This document shows, in pieces, positions 8,714-18,292 of a DNA stretch of 64,000 bases. Position numbers and translations under genes: made by a program. The notes under the pieces are model-generated. The model was not told the DNA's origin. It did no database searches and saw only the letters and a list, made by a program, of their open reading frames with translations. The DNA lies in the NCBI GenBank assembly GCA_035559535.1, contig DATMBG010000035.1:1-64000 (forward strand), written 5' to 3'. How positions within the stretch are numbered: the stretch's first letter is position 1; the number at the start of each line of letters is the position of its first letter. This DNA is from Candidatus Limnocylindrales bacterium (GTDB lineage Bacteria > Moduliflexota > Moduliflexia > Moduliflexales > JAUQPW01).

Positions 8714-9240
8714 GCTAATACCTCCTTTTATACTGAAAAGATAAAATACTATCCTAAAATGATATTTTTAGCTATTTCCAGCTATTTTAGCCCATTTTAT
8801 TGGATAAGATTTAAAATTTCTTCAAAAACCTTGGATTAAAATTTTGAATCTATTAAGATAAAGTAATATATTTTTATTATTTTTAACTATTTTTTCATTT
8901 AATGTATAATAAAAACTATTATAGCATATTTTATACCATAATCTCAAAAGAGATTTAGTTAGGATATTTAGTATTAAAATAAGAAATAAAATATAAAAAA
9001 GAGTCATATGTTAAAGGATTAATTTGGGATAAACGTAAGCAAAAAGAGGTTTTTAGAAGACTGGATAAAGGAAGAGGTAGGCTTTCAGCCGTAGAGAAAA
9101 CTCACCCCTTGGGGTTTTGGAGAGGCTTCCCTCCTCCAGAGATCCCACAGGGGATACTGGGACGAGCTGCGGGAAGTATTCCGTTCAGATGTAAACTCAC
9201 ACCTTTTTTAGCCAAAAATTCTCAAAAATTCTAATATCCT
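8714..9240. other. AT-rich intergenic island
   Basis: Bases 8740-9020 are strikingly AT-rich compared with the neighbouring genes. The only open frame there is a low-complexity chance translation without an RBS. Around 9099-9120 there is an ACCCC-TT-GGGGT hairpin with A/T flanks. No gene or known RNA was recognised. Leftward promoters for the GT4 and flippase genes should lie here, but no site stands out. Confidence 0.4.
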
Positions 9241-9372
9241 GTTACCTTAATTTTGACCTCCTAGGGTTGCTTTCACCCTCAACTCCCCTCCCTCAGCCCT
9301 TCCCCCTTTCCTCCCCGCATGCGGGGAGGAAAGGGGGAAGGGCTACTTAAAAGTTAAACAAAACTAAAGTAC
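9241..9372. mobile_element. Family I palindromic element (MITE-like), copy 1
   Basis: A 132-bp element starting GTTACCTTAATTTTG and ending CAAAACTAAAGTAC, that is, an imperfect terminal inverted repeat. The inside carries a long G/C palindrome centred on CCCCGCATGCGGGG. Read on the other strand it matches the element at 38265-38380 through both ends. Its right end touches the stop codon (9372-9374) of the giant gene. No transposase gene lies in the window, so any mobility would be non-autonomous. Confidence 0.65.
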
Positions 9373-12300
9373 TAATGGTCCAGGTACCATTTTCCTTCCG
9401 TTGGTCGCCAAACTGCCCGATCTGTTCTGCCATCCCCATCATAATCGGCCGGTACCGGAACATCTCCCTTCCGCCCCAATGGCTCTTTAACAGTAACTTC
9501 ACGGCTTGAGAACTTAATCTCCCATTCCCCTGAAGCCGGCTTAAAGATCCCTATATCTGTGAAGCCGTCCCCATCATAATCCCCAACCACCGGGAGGTCT
9601 CCCATCTGTCCCCAGGAGAGGATGCTAAATCCACCCGTTGATAACTGGATATACCATTTTCCTTCCGTTGGTCGCCAGATGGCCAAGTCGGTAATCTTAT
9701 CTCCATCATAATCGGCCGGTACAGGAATATCCCCACTTTGGCCCCATACTCTGGTGACGACAGCCCCTCCCCGGGAAGGTTTAATCCTCCAAATTCCGGT
9801 GGAAGGCCGGAAGACGGCCAGATCGGTCAGTCCATCTCCATCGTAATCCCCGGAAACGGGAATATCCAAGGCTTTTCCAAACCTTTTCATGAGCGTTCCT
9901 CCTGAAGATTTCTGAATGAACCAGGTTCCCGTGGAGGAGCGAAATACGGCAAAATCCGCTTTTTTATCTCCATCATAATCCCCTGTTACAGGCTGATCCC
10001 CCAAAACCCCCCAGGGTTGAATGAAAGGACTTGTACTTGAACTCAGCAAGAGATACCAATTCCCGTCAAAAGGCCGGAAGACGGCCAGATCTGCTTTGTT
10101 ATCTCCATCGTAATCCGCCGGCATCGGAATATCTCCGGCTATACCCCAACTTTGAGCCGTCTGTAAAGATGGAGAATCTGGGGCGGATGGATTAACCGGG
10201 TTAGAAACTGGAATAAGAGCCTGGGTAATGGTCGGAACGGGTATGGGGGTGGCCGTCGGAACAGGCGTCAGAGTAGCCGTCGGAACCGGAGTGGGGGTAG
10301 ATTTTGGGCGTGGTTTTGATTTAACTTTGGGGGTTGGCGTGGGAGTGGCCGTTGGAATCGGAGTTGGAACGGGAGTGGAAATCGGAGTTGGAACAAGAGG
10401 GGGAGTGGCCGTTGGAATCGGAGTGGAAGTTGGGGTGGAAGGAATGGAATCCGCTTCATAGGCCCCGATATCGATTCCATTACCATTGACCGGGCGTACG
10501 GTAAAACTCTGTTCGGTTACATACTGCCATTGGGGAACCACCGGGGGTATAATGCCGGCATCCACTACAGAGGCCCCAGGAGTCAGATGATAATCTTTAT
10601 TCACCATATCTACAAAACCCGGATTCGTTCCCAAAATGGTATCCGTAAAACCTGTTGGAACCACGGTACCGGTTTGAAACCAGTTGGACTGTCCCTGAAT
10701 GGTTCCCGTGGTATTACCTGAGCTTACTTTGGTACTTCCATAATAAATGTTGTTGATGACCGACGCAGAGGCAGAACCAGTCAGGGTGAAGAGGGGTGTC
10801 GTGTTAGACAAGGCTATGAGGGTATTATTATACATCTGTAAGGTCCCCTGTCGTCCATCATTGCCGAACAGGATCAGCAAGGACTGATTACCGGTACTCC
10901 CCTTCTCAATAATATTTCCGATCACCAGGGCATTCTGCGCTACTCCACCAGCTGAAGGGTTTCCGCTGAAGTCTAACTCATAACCCCCCTGCTGCGCATG
11001 ACTGATGTGATTGTAGGCAACTTCTACAGCAATCCCCTGGGAATCCGGCAATGAACGATCCTTGATGTTTATTCCTCCGATGGCATCGTGAATGTAGTTG
11101 AAGCGAATGTGGGTTCCGATACCCTGCATATAAAAGTTGTGCTCAAAACCATCCACGCCATTATAGGCGACTTCACAACCCTCGATAACTGTATTGGTCG
11201 CAGGGAGATAGGAGAAGATCCCGTTCGGATTGTGATGGATATAGCAATCCCGGAGGGTAATATTAGTCCCCAAGATGTAAACTGCACGGTTGTTTTTATC
11301 GGGTCCCGGCTGGACATTTCGTATTTCGATGTGTTGAAGCTCGATATCATGGCTCGTCGAATCAAACTTCCATAAATAACCGTAAGTATCTACATTGACA
11401 TTGGTGCCGTCCCATACGGCCCGTGTCGGATCTATACCTCTAATAATTACCGGATTTCCAGGTGTACCCGAGTGATTTCCGGTTAAGACAATCCGATCCT
11501 TGTAAATTCCGGTGGAGCGAATCTGCACGATATCTCCTCCGACCAGTTTCTTCGTAGCCAGAAGGGACGATAGGCTGTTATAAACATTCCCAGCTGGTGT
11601 GGCCGTTGCATCAACCGTATAAACGGTACCAGTTGAGGTTCCTAACGTTGTAAAGGTTAGATCTGAAGAAATGGCCAGATTACCTGCAGCGTCCCTAGAT
11701 TTAACTCGATAGTGATACAGGGTATTGGGGATCAGATTGGAGAGAATTTGAGAGTGAGAGAGCGTCAAAGTCGGATTCACAGAGGTGGATTGGCCATAAG
11801 CCGTCATCACGCCGTATTCGACCTGGGTATCGGAAACTTCACTGGTATTCCAGTTGATGGTCACACCAGATGAGGTCAGAGCAGTTAGGGTGATATTAAA
11901 AAGAGTAGGCGGGGTTATATCGGCCGGGGAAGGCGTCGGCGTGGGAGTTGAAGTCGCCGTTGGAGCAGGAGTCGGCGTAGATGTGGGAACAGGAGTGGGG
12001 ACGGGAGAAGAAGTAGCCTGGGCTACGTTGGACATGGCACTCATATTATCGGCCTGATCAAAGGTAAAGATGGCGGCATAGAAAGGAGTTGCAGAAGAAG
12101 GGTTAATAACCAGACTTTGCTGGGTTCCAGGGTTAGGAATCAGATTTGGACCCACGGCTTTTGCGGCCCACCAGTTTGTGACACTGGTATCTGGAGTACT
12201 CGTTTCAGAGATGGGTTTTGTACTCCAGACGATGTGATAACGGGCCAGGTCAGGAACTGCGGGGGCCGTCCAGGTTAATAGAATACTGGAACCGCTAATA

Positions 12301-14894
12301 ACGGCTTTTAGATCGGTAATTGCCGGAGGTGGGGTCGTATCGGGTCGGGGCGTGTTCTTGACAAAAAGATAATACCGTCCCTCAAATTGCCCACTCCAGG
12401 TGGTGAAATTTCCATAGGGCCTGGCTCCTCCGTTTAACCCACCTATCACATACTGCGTGACATGGTTCCAATACTTCTGCTTTCCCGTGTGCCAATAATA
12501 CCAGGCTTCAGGGTCAACCAATGTCAGCCCTGTTCCATCCGATGGAACTGTCCCTGCACTATACGTCCCATAACTTCCGGTATTGGAATCCTTCCGCTTA
12601 CCCGTACGGGCATCATAAAAATAGGAAAAATTTCCATAATGGTAATTCCATTCCATCAATCCCGATAAGTAATTGAATCCCTCGGCATAGGCCTGCCAGT
12701 CTTCGCCGCGAACTTCTTCCAGATAGTCAATAAGGGCCCGAGCCAGGTACCCGGTTTGAAATCCGCCCCCTGTACTTTCTACACTGGATAATTGATCCCC
12801 ATATCCGGGGTCCTGATCGGGTCTGAGAAAATTCCTGATATGGTCCTTGAACCGGGTCAGGATACTGGTATCTCCCGTTGCTTTATAGGCTTGCAGAGCA
12901 TGATTTAAAGAATGACCTAAGGCCCGACTGGATCTATCGGGAACCGGATCCAATCGCTCCAGGGACGTCCTTCTAAATTCGGCGATGAACCGGTACCAGT
13001 CTTTGATCCATGGATTCCCGGTCAAATTATAGGCTTCATCTACATGGTAAAACCATCCATGTTCATTGTCCCGAGCATACCACACTGGACCCCCACTCCC
13101 GCTCAAATAGGGGGCATCCATCCGGGGTACGCTCCACCCATCAAACCTTCTCCAGGCTCCTTCACAATAGGGATTCTCGGTCAATCTTAGAAAATTCCAA
13201 TCTTGATCATGGATATACTGGGCCATCCACTGTTTACGAAGGTTTAACTCCCCGATGGCCCGCTCTTCCAAAGCAAAGTAATCACTGGGATTTTCTGTCA
13301 CGATCCACGCCCCCAATCCATAAGGCCATCCCCCCGTCTGACAGGATCGCTTTCGATACAAGTCCCGATCTCCGAAATTAACCCAGTTAAACTGGTAGGT
13401 AGTATCTCCTACCGTATAAGCATTCAGGGGGTACGTCAGTTGACGTTGATCATTGGTTGAAATCTTCTGGGTATAAGGGATTACACCTCCCAAATCCAGA
13501 GTGACCTGGGTCTGTTGATACCAATTCGTGGGTAATGTAACCACCGGATAATATTGGAAAGTCTTGGCCAGGTTGATCAGTTCAGTAGTGGAACTCGAAG
13601 TTCCGTGGAAGTAGAGCATCGTCTCTTTGTAAACATGTTGCATGTCTTCCAGCCAGTATAAACCGATAGGGCTGATCTGATCTTGGTACCACTGGGCACT
13701 CCATCTCGGAAACAACTGCAAAGAGAGTTTGTTTTGGCCGTCCACTTCCAATCCATTAGGCCACATCTGCCAGAAGTTACGAATCATCGCTGTAACCCCT
13801 CGACTCCCATCACTGACATCTATAAACCCTTCTGGCTGGCTTCCCGAACTCAGTACACCGCCCGTTGCCAGATCATAAATCTTAAAACTGTTGTGGAACT
13901 CTTGAGCCAGATATAAACCATTACCGGCAGATCTCTGATAAACCGAGCCGTTCCCTAACCCAAACCTGACTGTAGGATTGGTAACCAGATTTAATCGTAA
14001 TTCCAGATTCATCTCTTCAAAGTAGAGGGGCCAGGCGTAGGCTTTGTTTTTGGCCGAGTTTTGGAGCTGGTAATCGACTTTGACAAAGGGTTTACCAACA
14101 TAGGCATAGATACGAACGGCAAATCCGTGTTTATGATCGGTGGTGCTGTTATAAATCGTGGGAGCCTCTGCCCGGATAATCACCCGCATCGGACCGGACT
14201 CCTCCACTTGAACGGTGGTACTGGATAGGGAAGAATCCAACTGTATATCTCCGGCCAATCGACCCACGAACTTACCCCCATTCTGAGCGTTGGCCATGAT
14301 GATCTGTTCCGAAGCTTCAAAAACTCCGTTATTATTCTGATCTAACCACAGTTCATTGAAGAGATTAAAACCGGTTTTTTTTACGGTAAACTTAAGAGGA
14401 CCTGTCACCACAGTTATATCGGTAGAAGTTTCTGTGACGCTCAGGCCGGTAGAAGTCGGATTTCCCAGACCATCATCCCTGAGAAAGTAGGAGGCGACTC
14501 CGGTGCCGGGGGAGGTAAAGGGGGGAATAGTGGGTTGGAAATGGATAAGGAGATGGCGGATGCTGTTATCTTTGCCCCACCAGCGATTTAAGACGTTAAA
14601 TTGGGCCGGTACCGTATTGCCCGAAGCATCGATGATACGAAAGATGTTGGGATCCCGATATTGACCGAAGGGAAGAGGAACGACGGCGGTGACAGGATAA
14701 CCATCGGCTCCAACCCCTGCAGTCTCTTTGACGGTTAAGGGAACCTCTAAAGCATAGGTTTGGGTATCAGAAAATAAAAATAAAAGGAATATAATTAAGA
14801 AGACGATCAGATGAGGATTTTGAGAAGATTTGACCCTGGATCCGGGGAAAACCATCCTCTTCTCTATACGACCCCATAGTAGAGTTTTTTTCAT
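9372..14894 (-). CDS. Giant modular extracellular protein: rhamnogalacturonan-lyase-like domain, Fn3, beta-helix, six FG-GAP repeats
   Basis: 1840 residues with a signal segment near 27-48. Residues about 49-850 resemble exo-rhamnogalacturonan lyase/YetA-type proteins, with an N-terminal RIFT-barrel-like L-E-V-P-L-T-V-K-E and a later (alpha/alpha)-barrel-like region. An Fn3-like domain follows (about 855-945), then a Pro/Thr linker (near 975) and a second Fn3-like domain (about 995-1085). Next come a right-handed parallel beta-helix (about 1090-1450) and a second Pro/Thr linker near 1518. Six tandem repeats of about 45 residues end the protein (about 1578-1840), each with a Ca-binding-type D-Y-D-G-D and F-R-P-x-x-G-x-W. 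It is probably a secreted polysaccharide-binding or -cleaving protein. The N-terminal part is paralogous to the gene at 21818-24367. Catalytic residues were not verified. Confidence 0.75.
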   Translation of the reverse strand: MKKTLLWGRIEKRMVFPGSRVKSSQNPHLIVFLIIFLLFLFSDTQTYALEVPLTVKETAGVGADGYPVTAVVPLPFGQYRDPNIFRIIDASGNTVPAQFNVLNRWWGKDNSIRHLLIHFQPTIPPFTSPGTGVASYFLRDDGLGNPTSTGLSVTETSTDITVVTGPLKFTVKKTGFNLFNELWLDQNNNGVFEASEQIIMANAQNGGKFVGRLAGDIQLDSSLSSTTVQVEESGPMRVIIRAEAPTIYNSTTDHKHGFAVRIYAYVGKPFVKVDYQLQNSAKNKAYAWPLYFEEMNLELRLNLVTNPTVRFGLGNGSVYQRSAGNGLYLAQEFHNSFKIYDLATGGVLSSGSQPEGFIDVSDGSRGVTAMIRNFWQMWPNGLEVDGQNKLSLQLFPRWSAQWYQDQISPIGLYWLEDMQHVYKETMLYFHGTSSSTTELINLAKTFQYYPVVTLPTNWYQQTQVTLDLGGVIPYTQKISTNDQRQLTYPLNAYTVGDTTYQFNWVNFGDRDLYRKRSCQTGGWPYGLGAWIVTENPSDYFALEERAIGELNLRKQWMAQYIHDQDWNFLRLTENPYCEGAWRRFDGWSVPRMDAPYLSGSGGPVWYARDNEHGWFYHVDEAYNLTGNPWIKDWYRFIAEFRRTSLERLDPVPDRSSRALGHSLNHALQAYKATGDTSILTRFKDHIRNFLRPDQDPGYGDQLSSVESTGGGFQTGYLARALIDYLEEVRGEDWQAYAEGFNYLSGLMEWNYHYGNFSYFYDARTGKRKDSNTGSYGTYSAGTVPSDGTGLTLVDPEAWYYWHTGKQKYWNHVTQYVIGGLNGGARPYGNFTTWSGQFEGRYYLFVKNTPRPDTTPPPAITDLKAVISGSSILLTWTAPAVPDLARYHIVWSTKPISETSTPDTSVTNWWAAKAVGPNLIPNPGTQQSLVINPSSATPFYAAIFTFDQADNMSAMSNVAQATSSPVPTPVPTSTPTPAPTATSTPTPTPSPADITPPTLFNITLTALTSSGVTINWNTSEVSDTQVEYGVMTAYGQSTSVNPTLTLSHSQILSNLIPNTLYHYRVKSRDAAGNLAISSDLTFTTLGTSTGTVYTVDATATPAGNVYNSLSSLLATKKLVGGDIVQIRSTGIYKDRIVLTGNHSGTPGNPVIIRGIDPTRAVWDGTNVNVDTYGYLWKFDSTSHDIELQHIEIRNVQPGPDKNNRAVYILGTNITLRDCYIHHNPNGIFSYLPATNTVIEGCEVAYNGVDGFEHNFYMQGIGTHIRFNYIHDAIGGINIKDRSLPDSQGIAVEVAYNHISHAQQGGYELDFSGNPSAGGVAQNALVIGNIIEKGSTGNQSLLILFGNDGRQGTLQMYNNTLIALSNTTPLFTLTGSASASVINNIYYGSTKVSSGNTTGTIQGQSNWFQTGTVVPTGFTDTILGTNPGFVDMVNKDYHLTPGASVVDAGIIPPVVPQWQYVTEQSFTVRPVNGNGIDIGAYEADSIPSTPTSTPIPTATPPLVPTPISTPVPTPIPTATPTPTPKVKSKPRPKSTPTPVPTATLTPVPTATPIPVPTITQALIPVSNPVNPSAPDSPSLQTAQSWGIAGDIPMPADYDGDNKADLAVFRPFDGNWYLLLSSSTSPFIQPWGVLGDQPVTGDYDGDKKADFAVFRSSTGTWFIQKSSGGTLMKRFGKALDIPVSGDYDGDGLTDLAVFRPSTGIWRIKPSRGGAVVTRVWGQSGDIPVPADYDGDKITDLAIWRPTEGKWYIQLSTGGFSILSWGQMGDLPVVGDYDGDGFTDIGIFKPASGEWEIKFSSREVTVKEPLGRKGDVPVPADYDGDGRTDRAVWRPTEGKWYLDH

Positions 14895-14911
14895 TGCCTA
14901 CCCTTTCTAAG

Positions 14912-14939
14912 CATGGGCTAGAGAGTTTACTAGCCTATG
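14912..14939 (-). promoter_or_regulatory. Hairpin directly upstream of the giant gene's RBS
   Basis: CATGGGCTAG (14912-14921) and CTAGCCTATG (14930-14939) form a 10-bp stem (one G-T pair) with an 8-base loop. It sits 18 bases before the ATG, so it lies in the untranslated leader and could affect translation. Confidence 0.4.
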
Positions 14940-14989
14940 GATAACCCAATACAGGTTGGAGATCTCCCATAAAGATTAGATAAGCCACG

Positions 14990-15056
14990 AAAAAAGCCCG
15001 GGCGGGACACAGGCTCAGAAGGATTCCCTATTCTCCCTCAGGCAAGAAACGCCCGG
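14990..15056 (-). promoter_or_regulatory. Attenuator-like structured leader with terminator, upstream of giant gene
   Basis: Read leftward, CCGGGCG (15056-15050) pairs with CGCCCGG (15004-14998). GC and a run of six T follow (14995-14990), which is the form of an intrinsic terminator about 100 nt before the ATG. The 45-base loop contains a second small stem and the string AATAGGGAATCC, reminiscent of a cobalamin-riboswitch core. The other conserved parts of that family are missing, so I leave it unassigned. Confidence 0.4.
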
Positions 15057-15314
15057 AGCGGAGAAGCAAGGGATTTCTCTGAAGACTGGTTAAAACTCTT
15101 TTTAAGAATTTACCGGGTAGCACCTTCAGAAACGGAAACCAGATCCTTCTGTTTTGGATTGAGGAAATCAGGAAAGTAGTAAAAAATAAGGTAAAAAGCG
15201 GAAAGACTTAATTCTTGCTTTACGATTTCCTTCGGCAACCCTTCTACCATGGTAAAAATTTACTTTAGGTAGTGGTTTTCCGCCCCGCTCTTTCGAGTGG
15301 TTTAGCTTTATCGG

Positions 15315-15354
15315 GAAATAACCTGGGATACTCCCTTTGAGTATTCGTTATTTC
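15315..15354. repeat. Long imperfect inverted repeat
   Basis: GAAATAAC pairs with GTTATTTC, and GGATACTC with GAGTATTC, with a 3-base bulge and a 5-base loop. This 16-bp hairpin is not followed by a T run, so it is unlikely to be a simple terminator. Confidence 0.5.
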
Positions 15355-15394
15355 AAGAATTCCTTCGATTCCATTGCCTTTCCTCTCCTTAAGG

Positions 15395-15415
15395 GGTCGG
15401 TTTCAAACCGACCCT
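15395..15415. repeat. Perfect 10-bp palindromic hairpin
   Basis: GGGTCGGTTT and AAACCGACCC are separated by a single C. The site could be an operator or the base of a structured RNA; no neighbouring sequence decides it. Confidence 0.45.
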
Positions 15416-16438
15416 TGACTCCACGAAACGCAAATCGGTCTGAGTACTCAACAAATTTATGGACTGTTTGTTCCGGAATCAGAGAAGCAAGGGATTTACC
15501 ATTTCATAGAATAGAACAACTTGATCCAGATACTTCTACGACAGGTAAGAGAGAGGTTGTAAGGGTTGAAAGAAAATGAAACAGCCCAAGGAGGGAAAAA
15601 CCGAGAAGCAAATAAATAATGAAACAGCTTTTGGATAGACGAAAACTTCCAAATTTATAAAATTTGCAAGAAATCAGTTAAATTCTTTTTATAATTAATT
15701 TACAACGTAATTTAGTACGCTGTTTTAAACATCCTTTTGAAGAAGAATGAAGTGGGTCCAGGAGAAAATGGACTAACTTTTCTGGAAAAATTCCATAGTT
15801 TTTGGAACTTTATGATTGACAATCCTGGGCTGGTACCATATCTTCTTTATGGGATTTGTCTGATACCCAGAACCTTTCTACAAAGGCTGAAAACCACGAG
15901 ATACAACTTTTTTGGGAAAGATTCAATTCGTAAAAATTCTTAAAATTCATAAAATTTAAAATCTTCCATCTTATACTTAGAATAAATTATTTATTGTAGA
16001 TAAAAGATATTCCCATGAAACCATTCAGGTAATTGAAGTGAATTTAATAGGACTAAAGATGTAGTATGGTAAGAAAATTGCTTTCTATTTTTTTGGATAC
16101 AGAGTAGGAATCCAGGCCGGTGATTTTATAACCTTACTTAGTTACATTCCTAAGATCCTCTATGAGTTAAGGGCTGCTTTTTCAATGGCTGACGTTTTCT
16201 TCTTATGCAGGTTCTACAGGATAAATAGGGAAAAACTGTAAAACCTGCTAGACAAATAAATCTTTTCCTACTCCTAAAGGGGGTGGTCGTTAGACAAGAG
16301 TGAACTGATAGACTCATTCTCGTGAAATGCTCAAAGGGGTTTATTTCAACCTCTAGGTTAGGGTTTATTTTTCGTTACTTGGAAGTCATGTTCTTATGGA
16401 GTTATACCCGTTAATCCTGAAAAGAAGGGAGGTTTGTA

Positions 16439-18154
16439 ATGAGAAAGAGACGTATAGCTATTCTTGGTTCTCTTATGTTTTTTACCCTCTGTCTTTTTAA
16501 TCTCGTGAATGCTGCAGAGACAACTGAAGTTGGAGGTTCTGAGCAATCCTTTCCTGATTCCCATCTACCTTACTGGTATGTCCCCACGAAATTTGGAACA
16601 ACCGGACTCTATTCCCTCTTTGGAGCTGATACCGTAGGCCATAAAGGTTTTTCTCTAGGAGTATATGGGGATTTTACCCAATCAGCTCTACCCGCAGATC
16701 CTCGAGATCTGGATATTTTTCAGTTAAGGGTTGTTGGGACTTTTGGGATAACTGACCGAATCGAGATTGGTGGGATGGTTCCTTATGTACGGATCAAAGC
16801 AGATTCAGAATTTGGTCTTCCAGAGATCGATGAAAGTGGGATTGGAGATATCAATTTAGTCGGTAAAGTGAGTCTGGTGCTGGATAGGCGAGGCGTACCT
16901 GGAATTGGAGTTTTTGGGAGGGTTTCTTTTCCTTCCGGAGATGAAAATAAAGGTCTGGGAAGTGGGACAACGGATTTTGAATTGGGAGGTATTATCAGCA
17001 AACATGCTGGCCCTCTGACCCTGTATGGAAATGTGAGTTACTTCTTCTCCGGAGAGGGGGATACCGTTACGGCTAACTGCATGGTTCCTCAAAGTGTTGC
17101 GGCAGGGATTTGTACCCAGGGAATTTTTGAAAATGCCGTCTTTTATGGAGGCGGGGTTGAAGTGACGGTAGCCAGAAGTGCCACCAGTCGATTTTCTATC
17201 TTTGGAGAAGCCAAGTTCTTCCATGAAACCCGAAGTGAGAGTGATTCGAAGGAAAGTCCTCTGGACAATGTGGATGATGGAGGAGAAGGACTTGTAGGGA
17301 TTCGTTTGGGTTTCTCCAACGGATTAGCCATTACCGGAGGATGGGGGGGTAAGCTTGCAGGAGATGAACCGGTTCCCGAGGCCCCTGTAAGTCATATTTT
17401 TGGTGGTCTTACCTATACCTTTGCAGCGAAACCTGCTCCGCCACCGGTTCCAACGCCAACACCGACCCCACCACCACCGGCTCCGACACCGGCTCCGCCA
17501 CCTGTCGTACGTAATCAGTGCCCGGAGATCACCACGATGACTGCAAGCCCGGATAAAGTCACCGGAGGTGGAAGTGTTCAAATTCGAGTTGAGGCCCGGG
17601 ATCCCGATGCAGGACCGTCTCCATTGACCTACACCTGGAGTGCTACGGGAGGTCGAATTGAAGGATCCGGCCCAGAGGTTACCTGGATAGCTCCAAGCTG
17701 CCGCGAACTGGGTGCCCCATCTAGAACCTTCGACATTACAGTGAAGGTCAGTGATGGAGATCCGGCCTGCGACATTACACGGACTGTAACAGTTGAAGTA
17801 ACTTGTGAAGAAGTTCTGGAAGGTACCGTTAATTTCGGACCCGGCAGCGCCCGCTTAGATAATATTGCCAAAGCTATCCTGGACAATATTGCAACTTCAC
17901 TCCAGCAATTCCCAGATCAGAGTATTGTTCTCAGGGGTTATTCGGACAACGTAGGCACTGAAGAAGCGAATCGGCGTATATCTCAAAGACGGGCCGAAGC
18001 GGTGAGAGATTATCTGGTCAGACGCCATGGAATTGATCCAGGCCGTATTACCATAGAAGCCCATGGCTCTGAGAACCCCGTTGCATCCAATGAAACTGAA
18101 GAAGGACGACGCCAGAATAGAAGAGTGGAAATCTATAGAGTTCCATTTAAATAA
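16439..18154 (+). CDS. OmpA-family outer-membrane protein with barrel, Pro-rich linker and Ig-like domain
   Basis: 571 residues. A signal peptide ends after V-N-A-A-E near residue 26. A beta-rich domain resembling an outer-membrane barrel covers about 30-330. A Pro/Thr linker follows (333-356), then a PKD/Ig-like domain (about 360-455) with paired Cys. The C-terminal OmpA/MotB peptidoglycan-binding domain (about 460-571) carries the N-R-R-I-S-Q-R-R-A-E-A-V and N-R-R-V-E-I motifs. It would tether the outer membrane to peptidoglycan while presenting a barrel. A GGGAGGT RBS lies 5-6 bases before the ATG. Two hairpins follow the stop. Confidence 0.85.
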   Translation: MRKRRIAILGSLMFFTLCLFNLVNAAETTEVGGSEQSFPDSHLPYWYVPTKFGTTGLYSLFGADTVGHKGFSLGVYGDFTQSALPADPRDLDIFQLRVVGTFGITDRIEIGGMVPYVRIKADSEFGLPEIDESGIGDINLVGKVSLVLDRRGVPGIGVFGRVSFPSGDENKGLGSGTTDFELGGIISKHAGPLTLYGNVSYFFSGEGDTVTANCMVPQSVAAGICTQGIFENAVFYGGGVEVTVARSATSRFSIFGEAKFFHETRSESDSKESPLDNVDDGGEGLVGIRLGFSNGLAITGGWGGKLAGDEPVPEAPVSHIFGGLTYTFAAKPAPPPVPTPTPTPPPPAPTPAPPPVVRNQCPEITTMTASPDKVTGGGSVQIRVEARDPDAGPSPLTYTWSATGGRIEGSGPEVTWIAPSCRELGAPSRTFDITVKVSDGDPACDITRTVTVEVTCEEVLEGTVNFGPGSARLDNIAKAILDNIATSLQQFPDQSIVLRGYSDNVGTEEANRRISQRRAEAVRDYLVRRHGIDPGRITIEAHGSENPVASNETEEGRRQNRRVEIYRVPFK

Positions 18155-18200
18155 ATGAGTTGATTTTCCTCAAACCCTGAAAACAAGCTTCTGATAAAAA

Positions 18201-18237
18201 GAGATTGCCCTATGACTCAATCCATAAGGGCAATCTC
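18201..18237 (+). terminator. Hairpin after the ompA-like gene (first of two)
   Basis: GAGATTGCCC and GGGCAATCTC form a perfect stem, extended by TATG/CATA. No T run follows directly. It may stall RNA polymerase or protect the 3' end. Confidence 0.5.
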
Positions 18238-18256
18238 GCCATAAAAATGTCTGGAA

Positions 18257-18292
18257 TGAAAAACCCGTTTTTCTAAGGAAACGGGTTTTTCA
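18257..18292 (+). terminator. Bidirectional intrinsic terminator after the ompA-like gene
   Basis: TGAAAAACCCGTTT (18257-18270) pairs perfectly with AAACGGGTTTTTCA (18279-18292) around an 8-base loop, with T-rich 3' arms on both strands. Confidence 0.7.

Larger units (their letters stand above)
14895..16438. other. 1.5-kb divergent noncoding island with several hairpins
   Basis: The spacer between the leftward giant gene and the rightward ompA-like gene. It has a hairpin at 14912-14939, a terminator-like structure at 14990-15056, and hairpins at 15315-15354 and 15395-15415. A 16-base direct repeat lies at 15061-15076 and 15482-15497, and 15640-16020 is AT-rich. A start-less frame (16065-16240) could be a gene remnant. 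Nothing here was recognised as a known gene. Confidence 0.5.

Noticed and set aside
8822-9007. Leftward 61-residue open frame in AT-rich DNA
   Set aside because: Low-complexity Ile/Leu/Asn/Lys composition expected by chance in AT-rich sequence, and no RBS.
10228-10461. Rightward Gly/Val-rich frame (V-G-V-G-T-G repeats)
   Set aside because: It is the antisense of the Pro/Thr linker of the giant protein.
14996-15058. Cobalamin or glycine riboswitch upstream of the giant gene
   Set aside because: Only short strings resemble those families; the rest of their conserved cores could not be found on either strand, so it is reported only as an unassigned structured leader.
15737-15943. Rightward 68-residue open frame in the noncoding island
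   Set aside because: TTG start without RBS, no recognised motif and no context; treated as a chance frame.
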